Shown here one piece after another: positions 9,152 to 21,799 of a stretch of DNA of 64,000 bases. A program made the translations under genes and the position numbers. How positions within the stretch are numbered: the stretch's first letter is position 1; every line of letters starts with the position of its first letter. Source of the stretch: Inonotus obliquus (taxonomy: Eukaryota > Basidiomycota > Agaricomycetes > Hymenochaetales > Hymenochaetaceae); the NCBI GenBank assembly GCA_032164295.1, contig JAJHTX010000010.1, forward strand, positions 496,001-560,000. Direction: 5' to 3'. Below the pieces are notes generated by a model. That model saw only the letters and a program-made list of their open reading frames with translations, ran no database searches and had not been told where the DNA came from.

Positions 9152-12100
9152 CTACGCATTTGCAGCAACATACGAAGGCATAGAAGGCTCCGATTTCTTC
9201 TTCGTACTCGAGTTCTTCTTGCCTTGTTCTCCCGTGCCAGTGGAACCAGGTAAGATCGCGTATCTGTCAATGTGTGCAACCGCATGTCCTGGTACCGATG
9301 GATTTGGGGTGGACCTGTTCGTATTAGGATGTGTCTGACCCTGTACAGAAGGTGGTGGAACGCCAGGTCCGGGTCCCGCAGGTCCATGAATACTGTCCTT
9401 CCCTCCTCCACTCCCGCTTCCACTCGCGCCTCCAGTCCCTCCACCTGTTCCGACTCCACCAGTCTTCACTTTCTTCTTGGCACTAGCCATCGCACTCGCA
9501 CTCGGCCTCATAATCTGTCCTAACGGCCCGCTCTTCGTCCTCGCAGGAGGTGGCGCATCGTCTGGTAATGCAACCATCGGTGCAGCCACATTCCTAACCG
9601 GAGGAGGCGCCTGTGGAACGGGAGGTTCTGTACCCATCTCTCTTGCGAGTTCGATTTCCAGTTGTGAGGGAGCGGGTACCGGAGGGAAGATGAATGGTGG
9701 GGGTTGGGTTGGTTGCGTACGTGCGGCGTACGTATTGATACGGGTTATGTAGAATGGTCGGAGAAGACCAATTTGGTTATCGATGTGTGCGGAGTCAAGG
9801 GGTGTGAAAGGAGATGGTGGTGGGTAGGGTGGAGGTGGTTCTGATGGTTTCGCTTTCAGCGCATTCCGTTGCTTGTTCTTGCTGCGGAGGAGTTTCTTGG
9901 GAATGGTAAGGCTTGATAGACCAAGTTCGCTCGCAATACCCAACTCGCGGAGTCCGAGGAAGTCGTCGCCAAATGCGTCAGCAAAGTTGCCCCTAGGATG
10001 AAGTGGAGAAGAATTAGCAACGTATAAAGAGTGGAGGGTAATATAGACATACATGACCAGTTCACCATCTTCCTCTTCGTCTTCGTTAAAGAAGGCGTCA
10101 TCATCAAGCGCAGTGTCCACGGTCTGAAAAACGTCAAGTTAGCCGCAGAAATAGAACTTGAAGGCAGATTAGTACCACTTCATTGTAAGCATTAGCTAGC
10201 TTTTTCTCTAGCTCGGTCAGGCGACCCCCGTATCGCATCACATCGTCCGTTATATATCGCTCAAGATCTCGAATGTGTGTGATCCCGCTTTCAAACAACG
10301 TATGAAGAATGATTTCCTGTAGAACAAGGCATAAGTAACCCCGCACCAATGGGACTGACATGTTGATCTACCTCTGCACTCATCTTCTTAGGATACTTGT
10401 CACATAAATAGCGAAGGGTCCGGCCGACGTTAAACAGGTATTCGGTAGCAACACCTGTAAGGACATCCAGAGCAGTCCTTGAAGTACCTTTGGAGCAGAT
10501 CCCATCAGTAAAAAGTTATACCCGAGTAGGCTATGCAGCTCACTCTGAAAACCCGAATGTTCCAAAACCTTTGTCCCCATCCATCGTAAACATTCACTAG
10601 CATCCCGTTCACCAACATCCAACCCGGCCCCGCGAGTTTGCCACGGTCGATCGTCCACCAGCACGTCTCGCGAGGGGTCATCCATAGCAAGAGGCCCAGG
10701 ATCTGGAGGTTCAGCGATCACGCTCGGGCCAGCTCCGATCGAACTACTATTATCCTCTGAATTCAAGTTCAGCGCGAGAAACTTGTCGTGTATCTGTCGC
10801 ACGCGTCGAAGAGTTCGGATGTTATTGTTGATGAGACCGAGGAGAGACTTCGGCGGGGATTGTTGTTGTTCAGGTGGGCGTTTCTTCTTTTTCTTGCGCA
10901 CGGGCCTAGATGCCAAAGGTGGTGACGGCGGAAGAGGCTCAATAGCGGCCGATGAGGGGTAGGACAAGGTAGGTAGTGCATTTGACATGAGCGCGGATGA
11001 TGCCGATGCCTCCCACCATAGTTCGACGGGGTCAACAGAGGTGTCAACTGAACACAATCGTGTCCGCGCCTTCTTACGAGGGCGAACGTCACCATTGAGC
11101 ACCAACTTCCTCTTATCACCCACTTCTCCATTAGCAGCCTCCACAGTATAACCATCCTCCCCATCTGACTCGGCGCTTGCGACAACGATCTGACGAAGCT
11201 TGTCTGTGATCGGCAGCCGGGAGGGGCCTGCGATGTTCTCAGGCTCGAGAGAGAGGCCGGCGTCGAGCTCGCGGCCAAGTGAGGACCAAGTAGCCATACC
11301 GGCTGCATTACGAACAAATGCGGGTTGGTCTCCGAAGGTCAATTCGCGACGTGGTCGGGGTGGTGACGGCGGGGCGAGAGAGAGGTTTCGGGATGGCGTT
11401 GCTGAGGACTTCTTGATGACGATGGGCATCTTGGGGATAGGTGTGGCGGAGTGTTTCCGCGAGTGACCATTGACCATGATACCATTGGGTCTTGCATCGA
11501 CGGGGGAGGGCACAGGAGGGTCAAGACGATCCCGGCGGTCCGTGATGTTCTTGAGAAGCCGGTTCGCTTTTTGCTTTAAACGAGTTGCACATTGTCGGAG
11601 GGGGTGGTTGTCCCCAGTGTTATAGATGAAGCAGTTGGACCAGATAAGCTCAAGGTCGTCCTGAAATTCGGCCTTGGACTTGTATTGTTTCTGCTTGACT
11701 TTGCGAAGCATTGTCTGCAAGTCCATGGGATCCTTGATGACTGCCAGGACATCGGCCACATAGCTCATAAGTATGCAAACAAAGTACGCACTCTCATAGT
11801 AGTCGGGGTAGTCCACCTTTGATACCGGTTTGAGGAAAGCCTCCGCATCATGATTGTCCTGCCGAAATTGAAAGAGGGAATTAGTGAGCGTGACCGCGCC
11901 ACAACCGTGATACGCACGATAGTAACTGTCCGGAGATCGAGGAGGATACCTTCGAGGGAGTCGTAGAATGCATCTGAGAGCTTCGCGTCGTGACCCTATA
12001 GCGCTTTGAGCAAGAATGTAATGGAGAATGTAAGAGCCACCGCACCCTTCCGTCCTTGACTTGACTGAGAAGACGCTTGAGGTCAGCGTCTTGCACGTGC

Positions 12101-12194
12101 AGGCGCAGCCGCTGTGATGACAGCGACTGAAGCAGATTCTGTAGGCACCAAATTAGCACGAGTCGAAGATAGTGAGCTGGATGCTTACATTCAT
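9152..12194 (-). CDS. SPT7: SAGA complex subunit Spt7-like, bromodomain plus histone fold, 869 aa
   Basis: Nine exons on the minus strand (12194-12189, 12138-12046, 11995-11918, 11858-11792, 11740-10544, 10487-10372, 10316-10176, 10123-10053, 9992-9152) give 869 codons in one frame. The N-terminus reads MNNLLQSLSSQRLRLHVQDA. A bromodomain follows with DYYEIIKDPMDLQTM and the acetyl-lysine-binding Asn in FIYN (residue 122). Residues about 460-570 form the histone-fold region (ECLRWMGTKVLEHSGF, then ALDVLTGVATEYLFNVGRTL), which pairs with Taf10 in yeast. The C-terminus is Pro/Gly/Lys-rich and disordered. Spt7 is a scaffold of the SAGA transcription co-activator in the nucleus. The domain order matches fungal Spt7. 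The start sits on a 2-codon exon, which is the least certain part. It is divergent from Cdh1, 381 bases away. Confidence 0.9.
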
Positions 12195-12575
12195 GCCTCC
12201 TGCGTTGTGGACGAGATGAAGTTGCAGACCCCGTTGAATGGATGTCCAAGTGACTTTCCCTACTACCATTTATGGCAATGGACAAACAACAACAACCAAC
12301 ACGCACCCAACGCGTCTCCTACCTCTCTTATCCTCCATCCTCCATCTCCCCCTCGTCCCCCTATCTCATGCTCGCACTCTAGTTTCGCTTATGCACACGG
12401 TTGGTATCTCTCTTAGCTAGTATCTCCATCTCTCGCTATTCGACATCATCACTCAAGTCCAAGAGGACCGTTTTATTTCCATTATCTTTTTGCTAGGCCC
12501 ATCCCATTCCTTCCAGCGTCTTCCTCAAGCACAGCAAGCAAGCACAGGCGCGATCAACAACTTACGGGAGAAGAC
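12195..12575. promoter_or_regulatory. Bidirectional promoter region Spt7 / Cdh1
   Basis: The 381 bases between the two divergent ATGs are pyrimidine-rich on the plus strand (TCCTCCATCTCCCCCTCG type sequence near 12340-12360), as is common for fungal core promoters without a TATA box. I see no clear TATA element for either gene. Confidence 0.4.
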
Positions 12576-14643
12576 ATGTCTGGCCTCAAGCACTCACCAT
12601 TCGGAAAGCGCCTCCGTGCGCCCCATCCAGACATCGACTACGACGACGAAGGCCCAGCGCGTAACAAGCCACGCGTCAACCCAATATTTGGCGTGTCGAA
12701 TCTCTCCACGCCCTCGCTCGACTCACGCTCAACAGACGAAAGCGCAGGCCCATCTTCACCTGTATTGCGCCCGAAGGACTACAACGACAGGTATGTGGCA
12801 CCGAGACGATCAGTTTGCAGGCCGGCGTAACATGCATCTATGCAGATTTGTACCTTCGAGGGACGGAGGAGATATCCGAACAAGTTACCATTTGATGGAT
12901 GATGGAGGTCCTCGGACACCCGTAAAGGTGACCAGGATGATTCCGACGGAGTCTGACGCGCTTCGAGGTACGTTCAGTCGGTTATCGTGTTGTTGTTGTT
13001 TTTTCCGGTCGTGCCAGGGCCTTTGTCAGCTTTGGCACGGACAACGCGAAATAGGACGTAACATGTCTGCCATGACGTGTGCTCGCTTTTCCTTATAGTT
13101 GCCAGACCCGAATCTACCTGGTCTCCTTTTTGGTCCGTCCGATCCAAATCATCTTACTGACCATTCCATCAGAACAAGCAAACACGCTGTTCCATACATT
13201 GCTACACACAGAGGTAACGCCGCCCTCAGCTCGAGAAGGCTCGCCAGAGCGGATGAACCATGGCGCAACCAGCACCCTACCCACGACACCATCACGAAAG
13301 CGTCTATTTACTTTCAATTCACCTTCCGGCTCTAACCCGGCAACACCAACACGAAGAGACACGACCACGGACGAGGTATATTCGCTCAGTCCCGTGCGTG
13401 CGGAGAGTCGACGACTCTTGGAAAGCCCCCGACGGAAATTGCGAAACGTTTGCAAGACACCATATCGGGTTTTGGATGCTCCTGATTTGACGGACGATTT
13501 CTACTTGAACTTGGTGGATTGGTCAGGTACAAACGTCCTAGGAGTCGGTCTTCGTACGAGCGTTTACCTGTGGACGGCACATACGTCGATTGTTTCGAGG
13601 CTTTGTGACCTACAACCGCAGAATGATACGGTCAGCTCCCTTTCATGGGCCCAAAAGGTGCTCTATCTTATCCTCTCTTACATCTCGCGGTGACTAACTT
13701 ACAATAGGGCAGTACACTTGCTATTGGTACGGTATCGGGACGACTACATATCTACGACGCACACGAACAAAAGCTAGTCCGATCCTATCATCCAGCTCAC
13801 ACACAACGTGTTGGGTCGCTATCATGGAATCAACACGTTTTAAGCTCAGGGTCAAGAGATCGCCTGATCCATCATCGGGACGTGCGGGAGCCCAATTTAC
13901 GCCCTTTCCGACGGAGTGCGGGACACAAGCAGGAAGTTTGCGGGCTGAAATGGAACTGCGATGCAACTCCGCAGAATGGATTGCTAGCCAGCGGGGGAAA
14001 TGATAACAAGGTTTGTATATGGGACTTGAGGGGATCGCGGCGAGGAGCGGCTGCGGTAGCTGCAGATGCCAGTGCTTCGGGAACGGCGCTTGGGGGTACA
14101 ACAGACGACATGTATAATGATCAACAACCACTCTTCAAGTTCCACGAACACACGGCAGCTGTAAAAGCGCTGGCGTGGGATCCGCATATGTCTGGCATTC
14201 TCGCGTCCGGTGGAGGAACTCAGGACAAGACTATTCGGTTTTGGAATGTGCTTACTGGGTCGATGCTCAATGCCTTGGACACTGGTAGTCAGGTAGGGGT
14301 TGTCCTTGAACCTGCGATCAATTCCTTCATGCTGATGTGAGCCTTGTAGGTTTGCAACCTCACTTGGTCTGTCAACTCGCATGAGTTAGTGTCGACACAC
14401 GGGTTCTCATCGACGACGGCGCAAAACCAGATCTGCATCTGGAGGTACCCATCACTGGACATGGTTGCCTCTCTACCGGGGCACACGCACCGTGTGCTGT
14501 ACCTTGCCATGAGTCCTGATGGAGAGACGTTTGTGACCGGTGCTGGGGATGAGACCCTCCGCTTCTGGAACGCATTCCCGAAGAAAGAAAATCGCGAGTC
14601 GAAGAAGGAGAGTAAGCTCGACTTTGGACGACTTATCCGATGA
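12576..14643 (+). CDS. CDH1: APC/C activator Cdh1 / Fizzy-related WD40 protein, 566 aa
   Basis: Five exons (12576-12790, 12846-12967, 13173-13657, 13708-14292, 14350-14643) give 566 codons. Splicing of exons 1 and 2 creates the C-box DRFVPSR (residues 71-77), which docks on the anaphase-promoting complex. A Ser/Thr-Pro-rich part with several TPxR/SPxR sites suits Cdk control. A WD40 propeller from about residue 230 (VWDCLT-type repeats such as [10 protein letters not shown] and [11 protein letters not shown]) recognises D-box and KEN substrates. The last residues are GRLIR, the Ile-Arg tail that binds Cdc27. These features favour Cdh1/Fzr (fission yeast Ste9/Srw1) over Cdc20; the family keeps mitotic cyclins low in G1. 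An insertion of about 35 Gly/Ala-rich residues follows the WDLRG repeat. Confidence 0.92.
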
Positions 14644-15731
14644 GTTATTTCTTCTCGCTTCCTGTCCTTTTTTCAGCGACTTTTCCATTTTCCATTATGT
14701 TTATGACTGTATTCTTGTTGTATTGATCATCACGTAGCAAACCCTATACCTGTTCCCGACCCACACAAAGCACCTAACGTATTCCCATGAGCACGATAAC
14801 ATATAACTACATGATCCACTGCACAATACTCTTTTTACTTATGGATAACCATTCGCATGTCATGTTTTCCTTTCTCTGACAGTTGCTTTGTATGGTACCT
14901 TATGGTATAAACACCATTCTGATGAAAAAACAAGAGAATAGAGAGCAATCTCTGGTGAGGGCAAGATATTCTTTTGAGAATATTCTTAATTTCCATTGAA
15001 TTTGCTATACTATTACATAATGTCTGAGCTCGAAAACCTAGTCCAAGAAGGGACATTACGATCCAATGCATGGGTTTACGTGATCAACTCTTTTTCGTTC
15101 TCAACGTCCATCTCCTCCTCCCTTCGTCGTCGCCGCTTTCCTTGTCGTCTTCGTCTTCGTCGCCGTCGTGCCGCGCCGCTCATTGTTCGTCAGCCGTCGC
15201 AGCCGTTCTTCGTCGTCGAACGTTTACGTTTCTTCCACTCGCCGGCGCGCAACTTTGGGCCTATTTGTTCGTTGACAACCCACCCTCTCCTTTTATCTAT
15301 TGAGAAAAAAATTGAAAAAAGTTGACTTGATACCTTCCGTCGCTACCTATAAAAACTCTTTCGTTGTCCGTTGTCGTTGATTCTTTGTGCGTGTCTCTCT
15401 TTTACCTCACAGCCCACACTCGTTTTTCATACGTCCGCGTCTGACGCACACCGACGCACCTACCGAAATCACCATCATCGTCCCCTGTCCCCCCGCTTGC
15501 CTCCTCTTTTTATTCATATCTATCTATACGTATTGACATCTGATTCTTTCGGCCTTGCCTTTAATTCTCATACAAAAACCCTCAACCAATCTTTTGTCTG
15601 GTTTCGGTTCTACCTTCGCGATTTACGCCCGTTACATCGTTGCATCCGTTGCCTCCTAAAACTCCACCATCATCACTCTTTCTCACATTTCAATACCAAC
15701 GCTTTACACAACGCGACTTGACTTTGTCGAT
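14644..15731. other. Intergenic; TC-rich promoter region of the downstream RRM gene
   Basis: 14644-14990 is AT-rich and would hold the Cdh1 3' UTR. 15100-15240 is dense in CGT and CTT triplets, and 15380-15720 is strongly pyrimidine-rich. No coding gene is seen. Confidence 0.5.
15348..15354 (+). promoter_or_regulatory. TATA box of the RRM gene
   Basis: TATAAAA in the context CTACCTATAAAAACTC, followed by about 380 bases of pyrimidine-rich leader before the ATG at 15732. Confidence 0.5.
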
Positions 15732-18078
15732 ATGGCCATGGACGACGCGCAGACAGTTTTTGCCACGTACCCGCCAAGCTATTCGTTTGATCCCCTCGAT
15801 ATGTCCAAGGTTCGTTTGCTTTTGTGTTGCGTTGTTTACATAGCCCTCTCTTGTCCGGTTTGCCCGCCCAAATGAGAAATTTTGCTAATGCCTTTGCTCT
15901 GTTCCGCAGAGACCCCTTGAAATGGCTGGAGGTCCGGAAACTAAGAAGGCGCGTTGGTCTCCCAACTCGTTCACGAACAGCCCCGTCACGACTGGCGCTC
16001 GCGATTTGTTCGCCAACTACGGCTATGGCAGTCATGCCGCCATCAATCAGCCATCCCAACAGCAGTCTGCACAATCAGGATATGGCTCTGGTAATCTCGG
16101 GCTTGGCGCTGGCAACGGGCAATTGTACTCGACGCCATCGCTGACGGTAAATACGGCGACAGGCATGAATGGATCTGGTATCGCTTCACAGTTGAGCCCG
16201 AGCTCCGCGACATCGCCTTTCCCTGGGATGCAATCACAAAACAACGGGTTTGGGAGTTATGGTATGAATGGGATGTTAGGGATGGGTATGGGTATGAACA
16301 TGCTCGGCGGGTTCCCATACAGCCCGCAGATTGGTTCTTTCCAAGTGCGTGCTATTGTCTAATCGTCCCATGGTCGTTATCTGACATGATGCAGAATTTT
16401 GGTCAGCAACGTATGGGAGGTCTGAACGTGCCAATGACTCCCACGACTGGTTACTCACCCATTGCACTCAATGCTGCCCTCGGTTCCGCCGGTAATGCGA
16501 CCGGGCGGACGGTCTATGTCGGCAACTTGCCGTCTACGGCGTCGGTTGATGAGCTTCTTAATTTGGTTCACTTCGGCCCGCTCGAGTCGATTCGGGTGCT
16601 TCCGGAGAAGTCATGTGTCTTCCTGAGCTTCCTCGATGGCGCCACCGCCGCGGCTTTCCATGCCGATGCGACGGTTAAGAAGCTGTCTTTACACGGCCAG
16701 GAACTTAAGATCGGCTGGGGTAAGCCGAGTCCCGTGCCGAGCCAGGTCGCATTGGCTATTCAGCAGAGCAACGCAAGTCGAAATGTGTACATTGGTGGGC
16801 TTGATGAGAATATGACGGAGGAGCAACTCCGTGATGACCTTAGTCGCTTCGGTCTCATTGACCAAGTGAAAATTGTTCGGGACAAGAATATCGGATTTGT
16901 CCATTTCTTGAGCATCTCAACTGCTACCAAGGTGATTCGCGTCCTTATCAATCCATCAGCTTGCAAACCCTGACCGAACTTTAATCTTTCCTTCATTTTT
17001 TTCAAGGTCGTTGCGACACTGCCGACTGAGCCCGTCTGGGCGGGTAAGCGCATCAATTACGGAAAGGATCGTTGTGCGTACATTCCGAAGTCCCAGCAGG
17101 CAGCTGCACAGGCTGCCCAAGCTGCCGCTGCGCAGTCACTCGTAGCCCAGTCTGCCGCCAGCCTTTCTCCCTTGCAGACAACCCCCTTCTCCCCCTATGG
17201 ATTCGCCGCTGATGGCACGAACGCTGCATTAGGTGCTGCAAGCCTGAACAGGACGGTGTATCTCGGTAACATACATCCTGAGACGACTCCTGAGGACTTG
17301 TGCAATTCTATTCGGGGTGGCGTATTGCAGAGCATTCGGTACATGCAGGATAAGCACATCGCTGTACGTACAAGTGATAATAACTCATTACCTTGTTGCG
17401 CTAACGTTCTGTCGCTTTAGTTTGTAACTTTCATTGATCCGACAGCGGCGTTCACTTTTTACCAGGTTGCGTCGTACCAGGGTCTTACTCTTAATAACCG
17501 CCGCCTAAAGGTCGGATGGGGCAAGAATTCGGGTCCTCTGCCACCCTCGCTTGCGCTTGCTGTGCATTCTGGTGCGACACGAAATGTGTATATCGGCAAC
17601 ATTGAGGATTTTGATACGTTCAACGACGAAAAGTTGAAGAGGGACTTTGGTGAATACGGTGATATCGAGCTGGTCAACTTCCTGAAGGAGAAGTAAGAGA
17701 CAGCTTCCCATGCAGAAAGGAGTATGCAGGTGCTAATAATTACATTTCTGCAGGAACTGCGCTTTTGTAAACTTCACGAACATTTCGAACGCGATTAAGG
17801 CGATCGAGGGAATTAAGAACAAGACGGACTACGCGAACTTACGCATTGCACATGGGAAGGATCGATGCGCCAACCCGCCTCGGTCAGGTCCCCAAGGCGG
17901 AATGAGGCGCACGGCGAGTGGGAACAATGCGAGCGTAGGTGTCGCGTCACCTCTGCCGGCTGACTCGACCTTGAATGGTTCGAGTGCGTTTGAGCTTGGT
18001 TCAGAGGATGCAGGATTCGAGGCTGCAGATGCTGCCGTTGGGAATGCGGAGATGCTTGTCAAGGACGATACGAACTGA
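15732..18078 (+). CDS. Four-RRM RNA-binding protein, Nrd1/Mrn1 type, 667 aa
   Basis: Six exons (15732-15809, 15910-16344, 16395-16931, 17007-17363, 17421-17692, 17754-18078) yield 667 codons. The N-terminal about 200 residues are Gly/Asn/Ser/Met-rich and disordered. Four RNA-recognition motifs follow, each with a visible RNP2: VYVGNL (about 211), VYIGGL (about 308), VYLGNI (about 440) and VYIGNI (about 540), with matching RNP1-like CVFLSF, IGFVHF, FVTFID and CAFVNF. After each RRM pair comes a conserved Gly-Trp/Tyr-Gly-Lys block ([14 protein letters not shown]). This layout is that of fission yeast Nrd1 (negative regulator of differentiation) and budding yeast Mrn1, which bind U-rich mRNAs in the cytoplasm. 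A second in-frame ATG six bases downstream has a better context (GCCATGG). Confidence 0.88.
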
Positions 18079-19460
18079 GCTGATTCTTTTGGTCTTCATG
18101 TTCTAACGTCTCATACTATTTACGCCAAATTATCTTCAAGTGGCGCGTGTAAACGCAGTACAAGGCGGCTGCATATGCTTGTCCCAAATACCCCAAATCT
18201 CATTTTCTGTCGACTCTCGATCCCGGTATCTCCATGGTCTTCCCCACCCCGCTTCAGCTACGATATCCATGCATGTCCCTTGCTCTCTGAAAACCAAGCG
18301 CCTCATAATCTCGGCTTCCTCGCGATGTTGCGATATACTTGGGCGTACCTTCCTCGCACCTTCGATTTTCTCGTCTAGTCCTCGCCTCTCGTGTGCTATA
18401 TCTATTGCCCTTTTACGACTACTCCCGTTAATACTTTAGTGGATGGAGAAAGGAGAATGGCCAATGGCCATATTGTGTCTACGATGATGAACGGCTTTGG
18501 GTTCCCGCGTGTATACTTTTCTACGATTACTAGCGGTTTGCGTATCCGATTTTACTTTCGTTTTTGCTTCTGTGGTACGCAGCCGACGCGGGCTCTTTGG
18601 GCTAATGGTTGTTCGGTTTCTTCCCCCACTACCTTCTCCCTCGTTCCTGTCTTTTTAGTTTGCCTCCCTTGAACAGTAGTTTCCTTTTCATTCGCCCCTT
18701 TATCTCTCGTTTCCCTATTCGGCCCCGTAGTTTCTTAGTAGTGTTTCCCGCGGTTGAAGACCTTCCGCAGACTTCCATGTCCGGGGAAAACACTTCGGTT
18801 TCAAGTGTTCCAGTTTATTATTTGAAGTCACTTATATGCTTTCCTACTTCGTTCTCCGAGTATTTACTTAGTTGCGTTTACTCTTCGATGTTGATTCGTT
18901 TTCGGCTGCTTACTTTCGGCCATGTGTGCTGCATACGTTAATGGGGCTTTGGGACTTCCTCTTAACCGTCCAAACAGTTGTGTAAGAGTGCGAATTGGAT
19001 GAAAGGAGTTTGGTTGGTCTCGGAGCTGAACAACTGAGCGACTAATCGGATGGATAGTAATACAGAACAGTAGCGATTAGTTCTCTATAGTAGTACTATC
19101 AGATTCTATTTCCCGCTGTAGATATGGATGTCAGATTGGAAAGTCCGTGAGAACTTTTTCAAATCAAACTTGATACCAAAACTGTCGCCACCACCACTCA
19201 AACCAAACCGACACGAATCTTTATCCGCTTGTATGGCAATATGCTGATAGTAAATACAGTATGGCGTGGCTTACGATCACAACACACGCATGTATACAGC
19301 GCTGAACAGCGCCAGAGGGTGTATGTATTAACCAATGCAACATTTGAATACAGTAACTCTGTATTAGTACTACTGATCCTTCCCACTGCGCTCACTGGCA
19401 AAGTCAAGCCTCCCCAGCCCAGCATGGAACTACACTCGCGTTTGACCCCCTATAACTTCT
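18079..19460. other. 3' UTR and intergenic sequence
   Basis: 18100-18920 is T/C-rich and likely contains the RRM gene 3' UTR. I see no coding signal from there to the NLR remnant. Confidence 0.5.
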
Positions 19461-21326
19461 ATGTCTGAGGCGACGTACTACTCGCTACAAGGTTAGTCCT
19501 GCAAGTTTTCAATCCTCTCGATAATATTCTGACCTGATGAGTTTCCTAGTCGTCCAAGTTGGTGATGTACGGAGAAAATCAAGTGATGGTAGATTATATA
19601 TTCAAACCAAGCTCGACGATGCTGTCTGTAAGACGGGGTTTATCAACGATGATTGAAGACCTGTATACAAGGATACATTGACTTTGTGAGTTATCGTACT
19701 GTTATGGTTATTCATACAAGATTCACTTGCATGGAGTATAGCGCGCAATCGAAGACTTCAGCTTCGACCTTCGATATTTCTTTGAAACAAGACAGAATGG
19801 GTCTTCGTAAACGAACATCCGGTAGATGCTCCGCAAATATCGCATCTTTGATACGGGAGTCTCATGAGGACGCTGGTAAGTTATGTCGCTGCCTTCGTCT
19901 TTTGTAGTAAATACAGCTAATACTTGGTTAGTACGATTTAATCTTGAACCAAAGTCCTCTGGTTCTGTCCTTCTTCGACTCAAGACCATTAATGCATTCG
20001 ACCGAGCTGAAATCGATGTTTCGACAGCGGAGCGGAATGTTGAAGAACTGAGAACTCTGGGAGACGGTGTTGAAGCCTCTGGTAATGTGTTGAGCTCCGT
20101 TGTCCAGGCGCTGGGTGGTGTACTCGCGGCTGTCGATGAAGTCGCAAAAGTTAGCTTTTCTTCGAATGAATGGTGCTTCAGTTTGGCTCACTTTCTATCT
20201 TAGCGCTTCACTCGTTATTTGACTTGTTGTGGAAGACGACTTAGGCTTTGTATAGAGTATGCTTGCCCTTTTACATAAATCTTATGACTGACTGTCATTT
20301 TGAAGCTTGTTTCTCATCAGTTTAGAACTGATATGAATCTCAAAGCAATGGTCGAGAAGATGGCAGAAACGTTCGATTTCTCCAAGAAGGCAAGACTCTG
20401 GTCCAGTCAAGGGTCACACAATCCTAGTCAATCCTGTTGCGATTTCGCTTGCGGAAGGCGCGTCGTGTCCAGTTCCGACGGTGTGTCTGGGATGTTGACA
20501 CCGGCCAGCTCGTGTCTGGCCGATTCAAAGGGCACACTGACATGGTCCTTTCGGTGGCGTTTTCGCCCACTGGAGACCGCACAGCATCTGGATCTGCTGA
20601 TGAATCCGTTCGTATCTGGGATGCCTAGAGTGGGCAGCCTATTTCTGGGCCGCTGAAGTCGCTGAAGGGGCACACCGGGCATGGTTTACTCGGTCTCATT
20701 TTCTCCTCCGATGGCAAGCTCATTGCTCCGGAGATAAAGCTATTCGCGTTTGGGATACTGATAGCGGTGAGCTCATCGCGCCTCCCTTCAGAGGACATAC
20801 CGGATGGATCCGACTGGTTGCATTCTCACCGGATGCTAGGCTCGTCGTATCGAGCTCGGATGATAAGACCATTCGTATATGGGATATCAGTAACTAGTAT
20901 CTGGTCCTTTTAAAGGTCACTCAGAAAGAGTTTGGTCGGTAGCGATTTCCCCCAACGGAAAGTTCGTTGCGTCTGGTTCCGACGATATGTTGGTCCGTAT
21001 TTGGGATACTAGCACCGGCAACCTTGCCTGTAGCACTCTTGAAGGACATATCGACGATTACCATACGACCAAGTCATACCAAAATCGCAAACGAGCAAGT
21101 GCGGAAATGATAAGACGTGCATAGTATCAGATCGGAGATTGGCAGAAGATGGATGGATCGTTGGCGCAGAGGCGAGTTGTTGACGTGGATTCCAGACGAT
21201 ACGCGCGCTACTCTTTGGCGAGCTCAGAACTCTGCTGTCTTCAGTTGTCATTTCTCGACGAAGTTGAAGCTGGGGAGCTCTCCTCTTGGTGATGATTGGT
21301 GGAAGGGTTTTCCAAGGAAAGAATGA
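19461..21326 (+). pseudogene. Decayed C2-NACHT-WD40 gene lacking NACHT
   Basis: The exon pattern of the two intact NLR genes is still readable. Exon 1 is 19461-19491 (MSEATYYSLQ plus one base, 31 nt) and exon 2 is 19550-19685 (136 nt) with an in-frame TGA at 19654. Exon 3 is about 19721-19875, exon 4 is 19932-20149, and a degraded exon 5 at about 20200-20255 carries a frame change and a TAG. Exon 6 starts near 20307 with LVSHQFRTDMNLKAMVEKMA. At about 20405-20440 the sequence jumps straight into WD40 repeats ([12 protein letters not shown]), so the last helical exon, the whole NACHT exon and the first repeats are missing. Several frameshifted repeats follow, then the conserved tail (GELLTWIPDDTRATLW) to 21326. 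Confidence 0.8.
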
Positions 21327-21799
21327 CATGCATTGTATATAGATTGTTCCGTCGGGGAGACTTACTCGTGAATGTGGTGTTGCGGTGCTCACATAGCCTA
21401 GGCGTTCCGACTCCTAGTCGTCTGTCCGAATATATCATACTGTGGAAGGAAAAGTTAATATATTTTGAGCCCGTGTCTAGGGGTAGCGTTCTTTGGATAT
21501 TGCATCGTATAAGTAGTAAAGGTCATGCACACTTTTCAAGCGTCAAAACAATGTCAAGCTTGCACGTGGTCGTGGTCTCGCCGATCCTCTGTGCCCCTTT
21601 GGTTTGAGGGTTTGAGTAAGATTCGCGTATGAATTCCTAGGTCCGAGTCCAGTTGTTCTTGATTCTTTGAGTAAGTATAAAACGCTAGAATATGTCGTAT
21701 CAGCTCTGCTTTCATGGTGACCGACTGGAGTCGTGCTATTTATTGTGGTGACACAAGCTAAGCACTCATCTTATCACCACTTAGCACTCACGGTCCTCC
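21327..21799. other. Intergenic; upstream region of the ABC ATPase gene
   Basis: No coding signal is visible. The region separates the NLR remnant from the ABC gene. Confidence 0.5.

Noticed and set aside
9477..9752. Plus-strand ORF opposite the Spt7 C-terminus
   Set aside because: It lies antisense to a well-supported exon of low complexity (Pro/Gly codons) and has no features of its own.
15070..15303. Arg/Ser/Pro-rich ORFs upstream of the RRM gene
   Set aside because: They arise from CGT/CTT-rich promoter sequence and are open in more than one frame.
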